A stretch of 64,000 nucleotides of DNA from positions 1-64,000 of the forward strand of contig CATZMZ010000003.1 in NCBI GenBank assembly GCA_958421945.1, written 5' to 3'. The DNA comes from an uncultured Eubacteriales bacterium (GTDB lineage: Bacteria > Bacillota > Clostridia > Christensenellales > Borkfalkiaceae). Positions 26,667 to 34,262 of this stretch are shown here, one piece after another; the stretch's first letter is position 1; every line of letters starts with the position of its first letter. The notes beneath the pieces were generated by a model, which saw only the letters and a program-made list of their open reading frames with translations, searched no databases and was not told where the DNA came from. Both the position numbers and the translations under genes were made by a program.

Positions 26667-26669
26667 ATT

Positions 26670-28496
26670 TTAATCCTTCTTCAAATTTTTTATTTTAAAC
26701 ATATAATGGTCGGAACAAGGGCCGTTCGTAAGAAACTCATAAGAAAACATTCCTTTTTCGATATTGTTTTCTACTTCAAAAGTTAAAACGTTTTCGCCCT
26801 TTTTTATCTGTAGCCCGAATTTATGCAGAGTTTCGTAATAAAAGCGTTCGTTTCCGCTTTTCTCCGAGATCAACTCTCCGTTAAACCAGATTTTTATCGG
26901 AACATTTTTGCCGAACTGCGCATCCGCAAGCATTTCCTCATCCGAACAGAAAACCGTTTGAAAGTAATATATCGCGTTTCCCTCAAAGCCCACGCATTCG
27001 TCTATTTTTATTATATCTGTTTCCGTTTCCGCAATTTCAAAAGGTTCGTTTTTTAGCAAAGAAATATCGGTCACGGCATCTTTATCCGGTATGCATGAAA
27101 GGTGAAATCTTCTGATGTTGTCCGTACGCTCCTCTCTGCCTGTTCCCGTTATGTATTTCCCATATTTTTCTCCGACGTTAAGTTGCGGAATCGTCACCTC
27201 GTTTTTCCAATAAGGTCCGTAAACCTTCCATTGTCTTCTTACCGAAAGTCCGAAACGCCCTATCCTTACGCCTTTACAAAACACTTCTCCCTTAATTCCT
27301 TCGTTTGCAAATCCGACGTCATTAAGTTTAATATCCGCTAAAAATTCGCCGTTTTTCAATCGGCTTTCGTCTTTTATCATTCTACATATCGTTGCGGGAT
27401 ATTCCGTTCTTATTTCTATTCCGTCGCTATTTGCGATTGTATCCGAAGCGATTTTCAACGTAATACTTTTTTCTTCACCGAAAGATATACACGGATTGCC
27501 TTTTTGCTCGACGGGGTAACCTGCTTTTATTTTCTTTTTGCCGGAGGAAAACTCGTTATGCAAATCAAAAACTTCCTTTGCCAAATTAGAAACCTTTCCT
27601 TCCGTTCTCGATGCCTTCACTCCGAGTTTATAATCGGCGTCATCTATCCCTAAAAGTTTTTTAAGGGCTTCTCCGCCGTTAAGAATCCCTAAAATCGAAC
27701 CGAGTGTCGCTCCGGTGCAATCCGAATCAAAACCGCACTTAACAGCCTCGGTCACTCCCCTTTCAAAATCAATTCCGAACAATAAAAATGCGGCGATAAG
27801 AAATGCTATGTTTTGTTTAGCCATACAGGATTCGCTATGCCCGTGACGACGTATTATACTTTTTTGAATAACCGACATATCGCTTTCGCTCTCGCATAAA
27901 TTTTCAACGTCTTTAATCGTTTTATACAACTCGTGACGTTCAGGTACGAAACGAAGCGCTTTATCTACCAATTCTCTCGGACTTCCGCCGTAAAAGCAAA
28001 AACATTCGAGAGCCGTAATAAATACTTCTCCGTAATATGATTCACCGTATTCGTAATGATCGAGCGAAGAATCGATTTTTGCGCACGAAACAGCGAAATC
28101 CACGTCATCAAAAAACAAACACGCCCATATTTCGCTGCGTATCGGAGATCCCATTCCTTCATGAAAAAACTCATTGTTAAATTTTCCGGAAAGCGGGGGC
28201 ATTATATTTTTTCGGTAATTTTTTTTGAAATATGCATATTCACCGGGAGCATAAGGGCAATTTAGAGAAAAAGCGTCGGCAAGATCTTCGCCATTAAACT
28301 CCAATTTTTTCTTTTTAATCACGTCGAGCCATAAAATTTGAAGATCAAGGTCGTCGTTAGGAAGAGCCTTTTCTATAAATTCCCGCGAAACGAAAATATC
28401 CATCCTTTGTTTCATTCCCTCGTAAGCCTGTCCGATATTTCCGCCAATACATTTACCTAACCAACACCCCAATATTTTGTCGTATATGTTAAGCAT
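26670..28496 (-). CDS. ADP-ribosylglycohydrolase-fold protein with C-terminal jelly-roll domain
   Basis: The 608-residue protein starts MLNIYDKILGCWLGKCIGGN, and residues 1-300 match the DraG/ADP-ribosylglycohydrolase helical fold, including the metal-binding pair NDDLDLQ (about residue 46) and DSDCTGATLGSILG (about residue 255). The last 280 residues are beta-rich (CISFGEEKSITLKIASDT, KIWFNGELISEKSGN, VLTFEVENNIEKGMF) and resemble a sugar-binding domain. As first gene of a sugar operon it is unlikely to reverse ADP-ribosylation. A glycosidase-like role for this fold is plausible but not shown. It has a strong ribosome-binding site (aggagg). Confidence 0.85.
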   Translation of the reverse strand: MLNIYDKILGCWLGKCIGGNIGQAYEGMKQRMDIFVSREFIEKALPNDDLDLQILWLDVIKKKKLEFNGEDLADAFSLNCPYAPGEYAYFKKNYRKNIMPPLSGKFNNEFFHEGMGSPIRSEIWACLFFDDVDFAVSCAKIDSSLDHYEYGESYYGEVFITALECFCFYGGSPRELVDKALRFVPERHELYKTIKDVENLCESESDMSVIQKSIIRRHGHSESCMAKQNIAFLIAAFLLFGIDFERGVTEAVKCGFDSDCTGATLGSILGILNGGEALKKLLGIDDADYKLGVKASRTEGKVSNLAKEVFDLHNEFSSGKKKIKAGYPVEQKGNPCISFGEEKSITLKIASDTIANSDGIEIRTEYPATICRMIKDESRLKNGEFLADIKLNDVGFANEGIKGEVFCKGVRIGRFGLSVRRQWKVYGPYWKNEVTIPQLNVGEKYGKYITGTGREERTDNIRRFHLSCIPDKDAVTDISLLKNEPFEIAETETDIIKIDECVGFEGNAIYYFQTVFCSDEEMLADAQFGKNVPIKIWFNGELISEKSGNERFYYETLHKFGLQIKKGENVLTFEVENNIEKGMFSYEFLTNGPCSDHYMFKIKNLKKD

Positions 28497-28530
28497 TTGT
28501 ACCTCCTGCGCGTCAAAATTTATTTCTTAT

Positions 28531-28559
28531 ATTTTATATCATTAAATTTTATTTTTCAA
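28531..28559 (-). promoter_or_regulatory. sigma-A promoter of the second sugar operon
   Basis: On the minus strand TTGAAA (28,554-28,559), a 17-nt spacer and TAAAAT (28,531-28,536) lie 34 nt upstream of the first gene's ATG. The geometry equals that of the promoter at 21,797-21,825. Confidence 0.68.
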
Positions 28560-28600
28560 TAGCGATTATTGCAAATTTTATAGTCCTAAAATCAACTTTT
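28552..28600 (-). promoter_or_regulatory. conserved 49-bp block upstream of and overlapping the -35 box, copy B
   Basis: This is the partner of 21,818-21,866 (38 of 49 identical, no gaps). The distal decamer at 28,588-28,597 reads AGTTGATTTT on the minus strand. The region beyond it (to about 28,815) shows no further similarity and no gene that I can recognise. Confidence 0.6.
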
Positions 28601-28815
28601 AGTACCTAATAAAGAAAACATAACAATTTACTATTATAAAAATAGTTTTTGACAAGTCGGTTTAATTAAAAGTAGGAGTTTTAAGTATAAATAAATTAGA
28701 TAAATAGGAATTATATTATTCCGTTCCAAAATAAAAACCGTTACAATTAAATAGAAAGAATAAACGAGGGCGTTGTATTTTTTCGCTCTCCGTTTTGTTT
28801 TTCTTTTCGCTATCG

Positions 28816-28968
28816 TATTGCAGTTTACTCTTATCGCAAAACGTTCCTTTACAAACGTTTAGCAAGTATATGGGACATAGCGACTCAACCATTACTTTAC
28901 AAGTTTACAGTCACTTTATCCCCGATACTCAAGAAAAGGCGTTAAATGCACTAAATAAGTTGTTTTAA
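28816..28968 (+). pseudogene. tyrosine recombinase (integrase), C-terminal 50 residues
   Basis: In frame with a stop at 28,966-28,968 the plus strand encodes YCSLLLSQNVPLQTFSKYMG, then HSDSTITLQVYSHFIP and DTQEKALNALNKLF. This is the end of a phage-type integrase: GHSD is the box with the conserved His, and VYSHFIP holds the catalytic Tyr. Upstream of Tyr-Cys the similarity stops. The family's preceding box HGLRHT, which normally adjoins YCSLLLS, is not here but is found at the end of another fragment at about 34.1 kb. A terminator and a tRNA-like scar follow, as is usual next to an attachment site. Confidence 0.75.
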
Positions 28969-28978
28969 GAATAAAAAT

Positions 28979-29015
28979 GGGATACCTACTTGATTGTGGG
29001 TATCCCTTATCTTTT
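28979..29015 (+). terminator. terminator after the integrase remnant
   Basis: An 8-bp stem (28,979-28,986 with 28,999-29,006), a 12-nt loop and a T-rich tail (ttatctttt) lie 11 nt after the integrase stop codon. Confidence 0.6.
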
Positions 29016-29087
29016 CTCTTGGGGTGGATATAGTGGAATAGTTCAAAATTATTCCAAAAACGACCGATTTTTGCCCTAAAATAGTAA

Positions 29088-29112
29088 AAACCACAATATA
29101 CTGTGGTTTTTT
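29088..29112. terminator. hairpin with T tracts beside the tRNA-like scar
   Basis: A perfect 8-bp stem (aaaccaca with tgtggttt, 29,088-29,095 and 29,102-29,109) is bordered by T runs, usable on both strands. On the minus strand it directly follows the CCA end of the tRNA-like sequence, the same layout as at the intact tRNA-Thr. Confidence 0.65.
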
Positions 29113-29172
29113 TGGTACTCCCGGCGAGAATCGAACCCCAATCGGTCGCTTAGGAGTCGATTCTGAGCCGCC
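29113..29172 (-). other. tRNA-derived 3' sequence, probable attachment-site scar
   Basis: Read on the minus strand the segment ends GGTTCGATTCTCGCCGGGAG then TACCA. It thus has the T-loop consensus, a 3' acceptor strand and encoded CCA, and further upstream a GAGC/GCTC D-stem-like pair and an ACTCCTAAG stretch recalling a CCT anticodon loop (Arg). The matching 5' acceptor strand is absent and stems are poorly paired, so it is not a functional tRNA. The position 145 nt downstream of an integrase C-terminus is typical of an att site formed from a tRNA 3' end. Confidence 0.5.
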
Positions 29173-29302
29173 AAATTGCTCTAAAATAGGCAATTTTCTT
29201 GCAAATCGCGCACTTTTGTGTGTTTTTTTCGTCTATTTTGCCCTGTTTTTTATGTTTCAAGCATCAATTTTCATATCTTTTAGCAATTTCTATGCCAAAA
29301 CC

Positions 29303-29347
29303 TATGCCAAAACTATGCTGTTTTGAAAATAAGGGTTGGAGTTATCC
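29303..29347. repeat. 45-bp direct repeat, copy 1
   Basis: This stretch begins tatgccaaaactatgc and ends aaataagggttggagttatcc, matching 29,805-29,849 except for a few central positions. Additional shorter tatgccaaaac units occur at about 29,291 and 29,551. No gene is recognisable between 29,172 and 29,912, an AT-rich stretch of decayed sequence. Confidence 0.7.
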
Positions 29348-29804
29348 AGCACTACTTTTTCACTAAAGAAAAAATCAACTTGATGCACTCACGTTTAGAT
29401 TTTAACACGACCTTCAACGAATCTCAACCCAAATGAGAAATTCTCTTATGTTTTTCTCCAAAAAATCAAAGGCTTGTTCCATTTTAGGAATGAAAACTCA
29501 TAAAACGGAAGAAATTTTATGACTTGGAAGATACTGTCGGCATTGAACACTATGCCAAAACTATACTCGAAATGACTTTGTTTCTATATATTGATTTTGA
29601 TGAGCGATAAAAACACAACATCTTGTGGTTTTACACGGCTAAAATTCACCCTTAGGAATTCATTTTATCCTGTCAAACGCCATTAAAAACACTCATTTTT
29701 GCACATTTTGTTCGCCAACTTCTGTATTTTACCTGCATTTTATATCCTATTTTACAGCAATGCAAGCAATTTTTATTGTCGAAAATATTTTTTATGCCTA
29801 AAAC

Positions 29805-29849
29805 TATGCCAAAACTATGCCTTATGGGAAATAAGGGTTGGAGTTATCC
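29805..29849. repeat. 45-bp direct repeat, copy 2
   Basis: Partner of 29,303-29,347. The 502-bp unit between the repeats may be a remnant of a tandem duplication or of element ends. No coding potential that I can support lies within it. Confidence 0.7.
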
Positions 29850-29912
29850 GTCTTTGTAAGTGCCGAGCTTTTAAGCTCTGTAACTATCACGAACTGAGAG
29901 AAAACACCGACT

Positions 29913-30824
29913 CTATTCATGAATATCAAGAACTTTCAGAATTCTTTTGAAAGTGTCTTGACCATCAAGGCAAGTATCTCTTAGCCAGCCTTTTTCTTGA
30001 TTCCAGTTTGCGAGCCCACGATAATAGAAAGACTTTTTGGAATCTTCTATAATGAATGGAATTATATTAAACCTAAGGCACTCTTTCAAAGCAATCAATC
30101 TGCCGACTCTGCCGTTTTCGTCTTGGAACGGGTGAATATATTCAAAGGTGGCATGAAGCTCAATAATATCGTCGATGGTTATATCACTTTTAGAATTAAA
30201 ATTCGTAACAAGTTTATCCATCGCTTTGTGAACTTCGCTCGGCTTGCAAGTTTCTCTTCCGCCGACGGTATTTGCTCGCTTTTTATAATCTCCAACGGCA
30301 AACCAATCGAGAGATGAATCCTTGGTTCCTTGTTTCAATAGCAAATGGAGATGCTTGATAATATTTTCGCTCAAAGGCTCTAATGCCTTATCGATCACAT
30401 AATCGATTGCTCGGAAGTGATTGCTTGTTTCAATAATATCATCAACAGGGATTCCATCGCCGACGTCAATCGTCCTTGTTTCGAAAATTAACCTCGTTTG
30501 ATCTTCCGTAAGTTTAGAACCTTCGATGTGATTAGAGTTATAAGTCATTCTGACCTGTAATTCATGATAAAGTCCGCCTGAAATCTTAGCTTCTTTTTCT
30601 TCACGCAAAATTTGCAGAATGTGATTATCGCAAACTTCTCTGAACAAATCGTCAGGATTGCAATTCAAGAAATCCGCTATCTTAACAAGCACATTATTGG
30701 CAATTTTCTCGCCCTTTGAAATTTTAGCAATAGTTCTTGACGAAATTCCGAGTTTAACAGTTAAATCAGACTTGGTTAAACCAACTTTGTTAAGTTTATT
30801 CTCTAATGTCTTATAGGAATACAT
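29913..30824 (-). CDS. Fic-domain protein with N-terminal XRE helix-turn-helix
   Basis: This 303-residue protein starts with an XRE HTH (LTKSDLTVKLGISSRTIAKI, residues 16-35), then an inhibitory-type motif SNHIEGSKL (S-x-x-x-E-G, about residue 98) and the Fic core HPFQDENGRVGRLIA (about residue 228). Fic enzymes transfer AMP or other nucleotides to protein hydroxyls. The catalytic His and the NGR Arg are kept, but the canonical Gly of D-G-N-G-R is Glu here. The S-x-x-x-E-G helix would mark a self-inhibited Fic. The HTH and the repeated operator-like sites at its promoter suggest autoregulation. It lies in mobile-element debris, as many Fic or toxin-type genes do. Confidence 0.9.
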   Translation of the reverse strand: MYSYKTLENKLNKVGLTKSDLTVKLGISSRTIAKISKGEKIANNVLVKIADFLNCNPDDLFREVCDNHILQILREEKEAKISGGLYHELQVRMTYNSNHIEGSKLTEDQTRLIFETRTIDVGDGIPVDDIIETSNHFRAIDYVIDKALEPLSENIIKHLHLLLKQGTKDSSLDWFAVGDYKKRANTVGGRETCKPSEVHKAMDKLVTNFNSKSDITIDDIIELHATFEYIHPFQDENGRVGRLIALKECLRFNIIPFIIEDSKKSFYYRGLANWNQEKGWLRDTCLDGQDTFKRILKVLDIHE

Positions 30825-30839
30825 ACCTTTCTCCCTTTT

Positions 30840-30901
30840 TCTTTACTTATTATATCATGCAAAAAGGAAAAAGTAAAGATTAAATAGAAAAAAAGTAAAG
30901 A
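30840..30901 (-). promoter_or_regulatory. HTH-Fic promoter with three 9-bp AAGTAAAGA boxes
   Basis: On the minus strand TTTACT (30,872-30,877), 17 nt and TATAAT (30,849-30,854) form the core promoter, with ggag before the ATG. The 9-mer AAGTAAAGA occurs at 30,871-30,879 and 30,893-30,901 on the plus strand and inverted at 30,840-30,848, so boxes flank the -10 and cover the -35. This is a likely operator for the HTH of the encoded protein. Confidence 0.6.
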
Positions 30902-31162
30902 TTTCTTATTTTATTACTTTTCTTTTTTGCCATTTTGAAACAAGTTGATGATGTTTGAAAAAATTTTCTTACTCAAATATATAAATTTTTCTACTCGTTT
31001 TTACAAATATTCGGACTATACCACACTTTTTCTATATGTGTTTTTATTTCTTCTCTCACCTGGCAAAAGCATGCGCTTGTTATATTTTATCTTTTTGTAC
31101 AATAGTTACAGCAGAACCGCTCGAAATTAACGATAACATTCGGGTTTTTAAAAAGTAACGCT

Positions 31163-31200
31163 GCCAGCCGCACTCTTTAATAGAGTGCGGCTGGCGTTTT
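31163..31200 (+). terminator. strong hairpin terminator
   Basis: A perfect 14-bp GC-rich stem (31,163-31,176 with 31,182-31,195) and a 5-nt loop are followed by gtttt. The T tract is on the plus strand although no plus-strand gene ends here. It could also mark the end of the minus-strand glycosidase transcript. Between 30,902 and 31,301 nothing else was recognised. Confidence 0.6.
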
Positions 31201-31301
31201 ACCGAAATTTTTTTTGTAAGTTTTAATATCAAATACAAAAGTCTTATTACGGGTTTAATTTGATTTGTTTATTTAATTTCATCGGCAAAACCTATAAATG
31301 C

Positions 31302-31426
31302 TCACCTCAATTCTACTCTTCCGCCCAAAGGAACGTTTATCGCAGTTATACCGGAAATGCTTCTTTCATCCGCTAAATGATTTTTACAATCGTAAATTTT
31401 AGCATTGCACGAAAGTCTTCCCGCGT
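31302..31426 (-). other. frameshifted C-terminal extension of the GH36-type gene
   Basis: Past the in-frame stop at 31,427 the minus strand continues in the next frame with DAGRLSCNAKIYDCKNHLAD, ERSISGITAINVPLGGRVEL and a stop at 31,302-31,304, about 40 residues that look like the closing beta-domain of the enzyme. The frame change falls in a run of eight A (T at 31,436-31,443). One extra A would restore E-E-K-K-I-Y-I-D-A-G. It is either a sequencing error, a mutation or slippage. Confidence 0.6.
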
Positions 31427-33055
31427 CTATATATATTTTTTTTCTTCGCTCGTTCCGTTAAATATATCCGCGTTTTTACCTTTATACGTATAATAATTTT
31501 TAAGATACAACGCGACTATAGCTTTGTCTTTACCTTTTGCGGCGAGCATAGAGTAAGTGCAATCTTCCCCTTCCGTTTCAAATTCCCCGTGCAGAAGTAT
31601 GTTTTTATTCGCTTCCCAGTATTCAATAAACTTTTTAATCACTTCCTTATGAGAACGCGAATCTTCGTTTAATAAAACGGATATTTGTGGCACTCCTAAC
31701 ATAATATTAGTCAGCTGTCTGGCAACATTTTCGTCGGATTCGGATTTCGTCCAGTAAAGCATATCGGAATGAATCGCGAGATTATAATTAAGCATTCTTA
31801 AATCGGCGATACCTATTCTGTTTGTTATTGAATCGAAAGCACAATCCGCAACCCTCAACATATTTCCGAATCTTACGATCGACGGTCCTACGTAGTCTTG
31901 TCTGAATTCTATCATTGCTTCGCGATTAACCGATTTTATCGCGTTGCATAAATCCGAAACAAGTTTGACCGTCGCGGCGGAGACTTCTTTCGTATCCATT
32001 TTATCGTTATATACGGGTGAATCTTTCTGAAGCTTAAACGAATCGATAAAATCCAGCTTCATTCCGTCGAATCCATATTTCATTAAACGGCGAACAGTGT
32101 TGACCACGAACTCGCGCGCTTCTTTATATCGGACGTCGAGAATACCTGTTCCGTCGTAATATTTGTATAAGAATTTATCCTTGAACCTCTCATAAACGCT
32201 TGATTTATTTCCTACGAACGGAACCGAAAACCATAATACGATTTTCATATCAAGAGAATGAACGAAGCTTAAAAATTCCTTTACGTCGGGAAATTTTTCC
32301 TTGGAGAATTCCCAGTCGCCGCAGCTTTCATACCCGGAGCTTCCCGTTCCGTCGGATTGCCAGCCGTCATCTAAAATAACGGATCTGAAGCCGAGTTCCC
32401 GCGCACCGATCAGTTCCTTTTTCAGTTTTGCGTCGGAAGGATTCTGGTGAAAATTATACCACGTAGAATACAACGGATATTCGCACGCTTCGGGATAAGA
32501 ACCTTCAGAATGATAAAATTCTGAAAACCATTGCGTTTGTTCCCGCAACGTTGCCGATAGCGGAATATCTCTCTCATCGATTCTGATAAATACGCGATAA
32601 TCGTTTTTTTGTTCAAAATCCTGAAAAAGCCACAGACGAAAAACCACTTCGTCGTTTCCGAAAAAATCGTCCGCGAAAAATTCCGTCGTGCATTTACATT
32701 CCGCTTCCGAAGCGGCAACGGTTACGTAATTGTTTTTTCCGTCTTTTACGGCAGAAAGCGACGGCAACCCGGAAGCGAACGATGACAGCATAGACGTAGG
32801 ATTAAACCATTGCCAAACCATTCTGTTGCGTTTAAAATCCGTTGTCGGTGCAAAAATCTGCAAAATGTTTTTCATAGGGAATCGCATAGAAATTCCGATC
32901 GTCCCCGACTCGACCCCGTTTTCAAAAGCAAAGTCCGCCCTATATACCGAAACTCCGTTTACAGAGCTTATCTCCGTCAACGCGGCTTGCTGAAGCCTTT
33001 TCTCAGATTCGATATAAAAGGTGTGTTTTGGCATTTCTTTTTTAACCTTATACAA
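31427..33055 (-). CDS. GH36-type alpha-galactosidase-like glycosidase (C-terminus frameshifted)
   Basis: The 542-residue frame has an N-terminal beta-sandwich and, from about residue 185, a (beta/alpha)8 barrel with clan GH-D motifs: STWYNFHQ, FRSVILDDGWQSDGTG, MKIVLWFSVPF and GFDGMKLDFIDSF, in which the Asp of KLDF is the expected nucleophile. Further on, REAMIEFRQDYVGPSIVRFG followed by NMLRVADCAFD holds the candidate acid/base Asp. The family releases alpha-galactose. No signal peptide is present. The TTG at 33,055 (gagg 10 nt upstream) is used; an ATG lies seven codons downstream. The gene follows a truncated oxidoreductase gene by 42 nt. The last 40 codons are displaced by a frameshift, so activity is uncertain. 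Confidence 0.75.
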   Translation of the reverse strand: MYKVKKEMPKHTFYIESEKRLQQAALTEISSVNGVSVYRADFAFENGVESGTIGISMRFPMKNILQIFAPTTDFKRNRMVWQWFNPTSMLSSFASGLPSLSAVKDGKNNYVTVAASEAECKCTTEFFADDFFGNDEVVFRLWLFQDFEQKNDYRVFIRIDERDIPLSATLREQTQWFSEFYHSEGSYPEACEYPLYSTWYNFHQNPSDAKLKKELIGARELGFRSVILDDGWQSDGTGSSGYESCGDWEFSKEKFPDVKEFLSFVHSLDMKIVLWFSVPFVGNKSSVYERFKDKFLYKYYDGTGILDVRYKEAREFVVNTVRRLMKYGFDGMKLDFIDSFKLQKDSPVYNDKMDTKEVSAATVKLVSDLCNAIKSVNREAMIEFRQDYVGPSIVRFGNMLRVADCAFDSITNRIGIADLRMLNYNLAIHSDMLYWTKSESDENVARQLTNIMLGVPQISVLLNEDSRSHKEVIKKFIEYWEANKNILLHGEFETEGEDCTYSMLAAKGKDKAIVALYLKNYYTYKGKNADIFNGTSEEKKYI

Positions 33056-33097
33056 TCCGAATAATCCTCTTAAAAAATATCGTTTTATTTGTGCGTG

Positions 33098-33606
33098 TTA
33101 AAACCGCACGACGTCTTTTCTTTCTCGCATAATCCATTGTCCGTTGGTAAAATCGGGTATCGCTACGGGCACACCGCCTTTTGAAACAGACTCTTCGGAC
33201 AAACAGGTTATTGCCATCCAGGACGCCGCGTCGTATACGTCGATGGGCATTTCTTCGCCGTTTCTTATGGCGTCTACGAAAGCGCGAAGCAAAAGATAAT
33301 CCATTCCGCCGTGCCCGGAATCTATCTGTTCTTTCATCATATTACGCCACAATAACGGCATACAGTCCGCGTACTTTTCTGCCGAGCCGTAATATTCGTC
33401 TATATCCTTCTCGTGATCGAACTCGCCGTCGGTCAAAGCAACGTTACCCTGTTGATTATAAAAGCCGCGCGTACCGTTCACCGCAAATTCGCGACAATAC
33501 GGGTGCGGCAACGTGGTGTCTAATTTCAGCGAAATCACTTCTCCGTTCGCACAGGTGATAATCGTTTCGACAACGTCACCCTGCTTAAATTCTGCCTTTA
33601 TTTATA
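33098..33606 (-). pseudogene. Gfo/Idh/MocA-type oxidoreductase, N-terminus missing
   Basis: The frame is open from about 33,606, with no start codon until the internal ATG at 33,538. It encodes EFKQGDVVETIITCANGEVI and then LDTTLPHPYCREFAVNGTRG, GHGGMDYLLLRAFVDAIRNG, PIDVYDAASWMAITCLSEES and PDFTNGQW, the C-terminal half of GH109-like members of the family. The Rossmann NAD-binding half and the catalytic Lys-Pro motif are absent. The break lies next to the 20-bp inverted repeat and integrase fragment at 33.65 kb, so a rearrangement there removed the 5' half. Confidence 0.75.
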
Positions 33607-33652
33607 TAAAAGACATTATTTTAAAAGGCTCTCCACTGTAAATTTTTGTATA

Positions 33653-33696
33653 ATAACAACTCCCTGCGAAAAGATTTTTTCGCAGGGAGTTGTTAT
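33653..33696. repeat. perfect 20-bp inverted repeat with 4-nt loop
   Basis: Arms 33,653-33,672 and 33,677-33,696 are exact complements (ataacaactccctgcgaaaa and its reverse complement). The loop is gatt. It stands at the junction between the truncated oxidoreductase and the integrase core fragment and contains the fragment's first ATG. It could serve as a terminator in both directions or be the scar of a small palindromic element. Confidence 0.85.
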
Positions 33697-34100
33697 GTTT
33701 CATCGACGCGTTACGTTGAAATTTATGGTTTTAACGGGCATGAGAATGGCGGAATTGCATGGCTTACGTTGGTCGGATTTCGATTTCGAGAAAAGACTTG
33801 TCCGCATAAGACGAAACAGACTTTCCGCCGATGGCTTTGGCGTATACGGAAAAGATCCGAAGTCTAAAACGTCAAAAAGGGATATTCCGCCCCCTGCGGA
33901 ACTTATAGACGACCTTAAAAAGTATATGGACTGGTTCAGACTTGCGGACGACGAATTCGATTCAAAGTTGGACGAATACTATTTTTCGGTCAATCTATTA
34001 AGAGAGCCGGAAGGGATATCCAGCACAGCACAATGGCTTGCGAAATTCGAGAAAAAGCACGGACTTAAAAAAGGTTTCGCCACACGGTCTAAGGCATACG
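33695..34100 (+). pseudogene. tyrosine recombinase (integrase), catalytic core fragment
   Basis: The reading frame begins KFMVLTGMRMAELHGLRWSD, with the first catalytic Arg in GMRMAEL, and continues VRIRRNRLSADGFGVYGKDP and KSKTSKRDIPPP (the Lys hairpin). A run of six A at 34,067-34,072 has one base too many, after which the next frame reads VSPHGLRHT, the box with the second catalytic His and Arg. It breaks off directly after RHT at about 34,100. The N-terminal arm- and core-binding domains are missing. The lost C-terminus has the same type as the fragment at 28,816-28,968. Confidence 0.75.
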
Positions 34101-34167
34101 TCTTTATATATAAAACCCCGACTCTCCTTTGGAGAATCGGGGTTTTTGGAGCTGGTGAGCGGACTTG
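34101..34167. repeat. direct repeat A: terminator plus tRNA-Thr 3' end (partial copy)
   Basis: This 67-bp stretch starts tctttatatataaaacccc and ends gagctggtgagcggacttg. It copies the terminator and the last 18-19 nt of the tRNA-Thr gene found at 34,263-34,331, but the hairpin tip differs, so the two are not a fresh duplication. It directly follows the integrase core fragment. Confidence 0.85.
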
Positions 34168-34262
34168 CTTCTCTCGAGCCTCCCGCAAAACAGTCCACCG
34201 GACTATTTTCTTGCCCTTGGCAAGCACGCCGCACGCGGCTGGCTCCTAATTCAAGTCCGTTA
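34168..34262. other. structured 95-bp insert between the tRNA-end repeats
   Basis: The insert has several potential stems, such as aaaacagtcc with ggactatttt (one mismatch) around 34,187-34,210, and cttgcc with ggcaag around 34,210-34,225. It ends ggctcctaattcaagtccg, where the last ten bases resemble the tRNA T-loop region. No open reading frame is credible. Together with the flanking repeats it looks like a small structured cassette set into a tRNA 3' end. Confidence 0.5.

Noticed and set aside
28951..29193. 80-codon frame containing GVRFSPGVPKKP
   Set aside because: It is the translation of the tRNA-like attachment scar and its terminator; such peptides are a known artefact of tRNA 3' ends.
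29172..29912. Possible CRISPR-like array from repeated tatgccaaaac units
   Set aside because: Spacing is irregular, the units are short, there are only two long copies and no cas genes are nearby.
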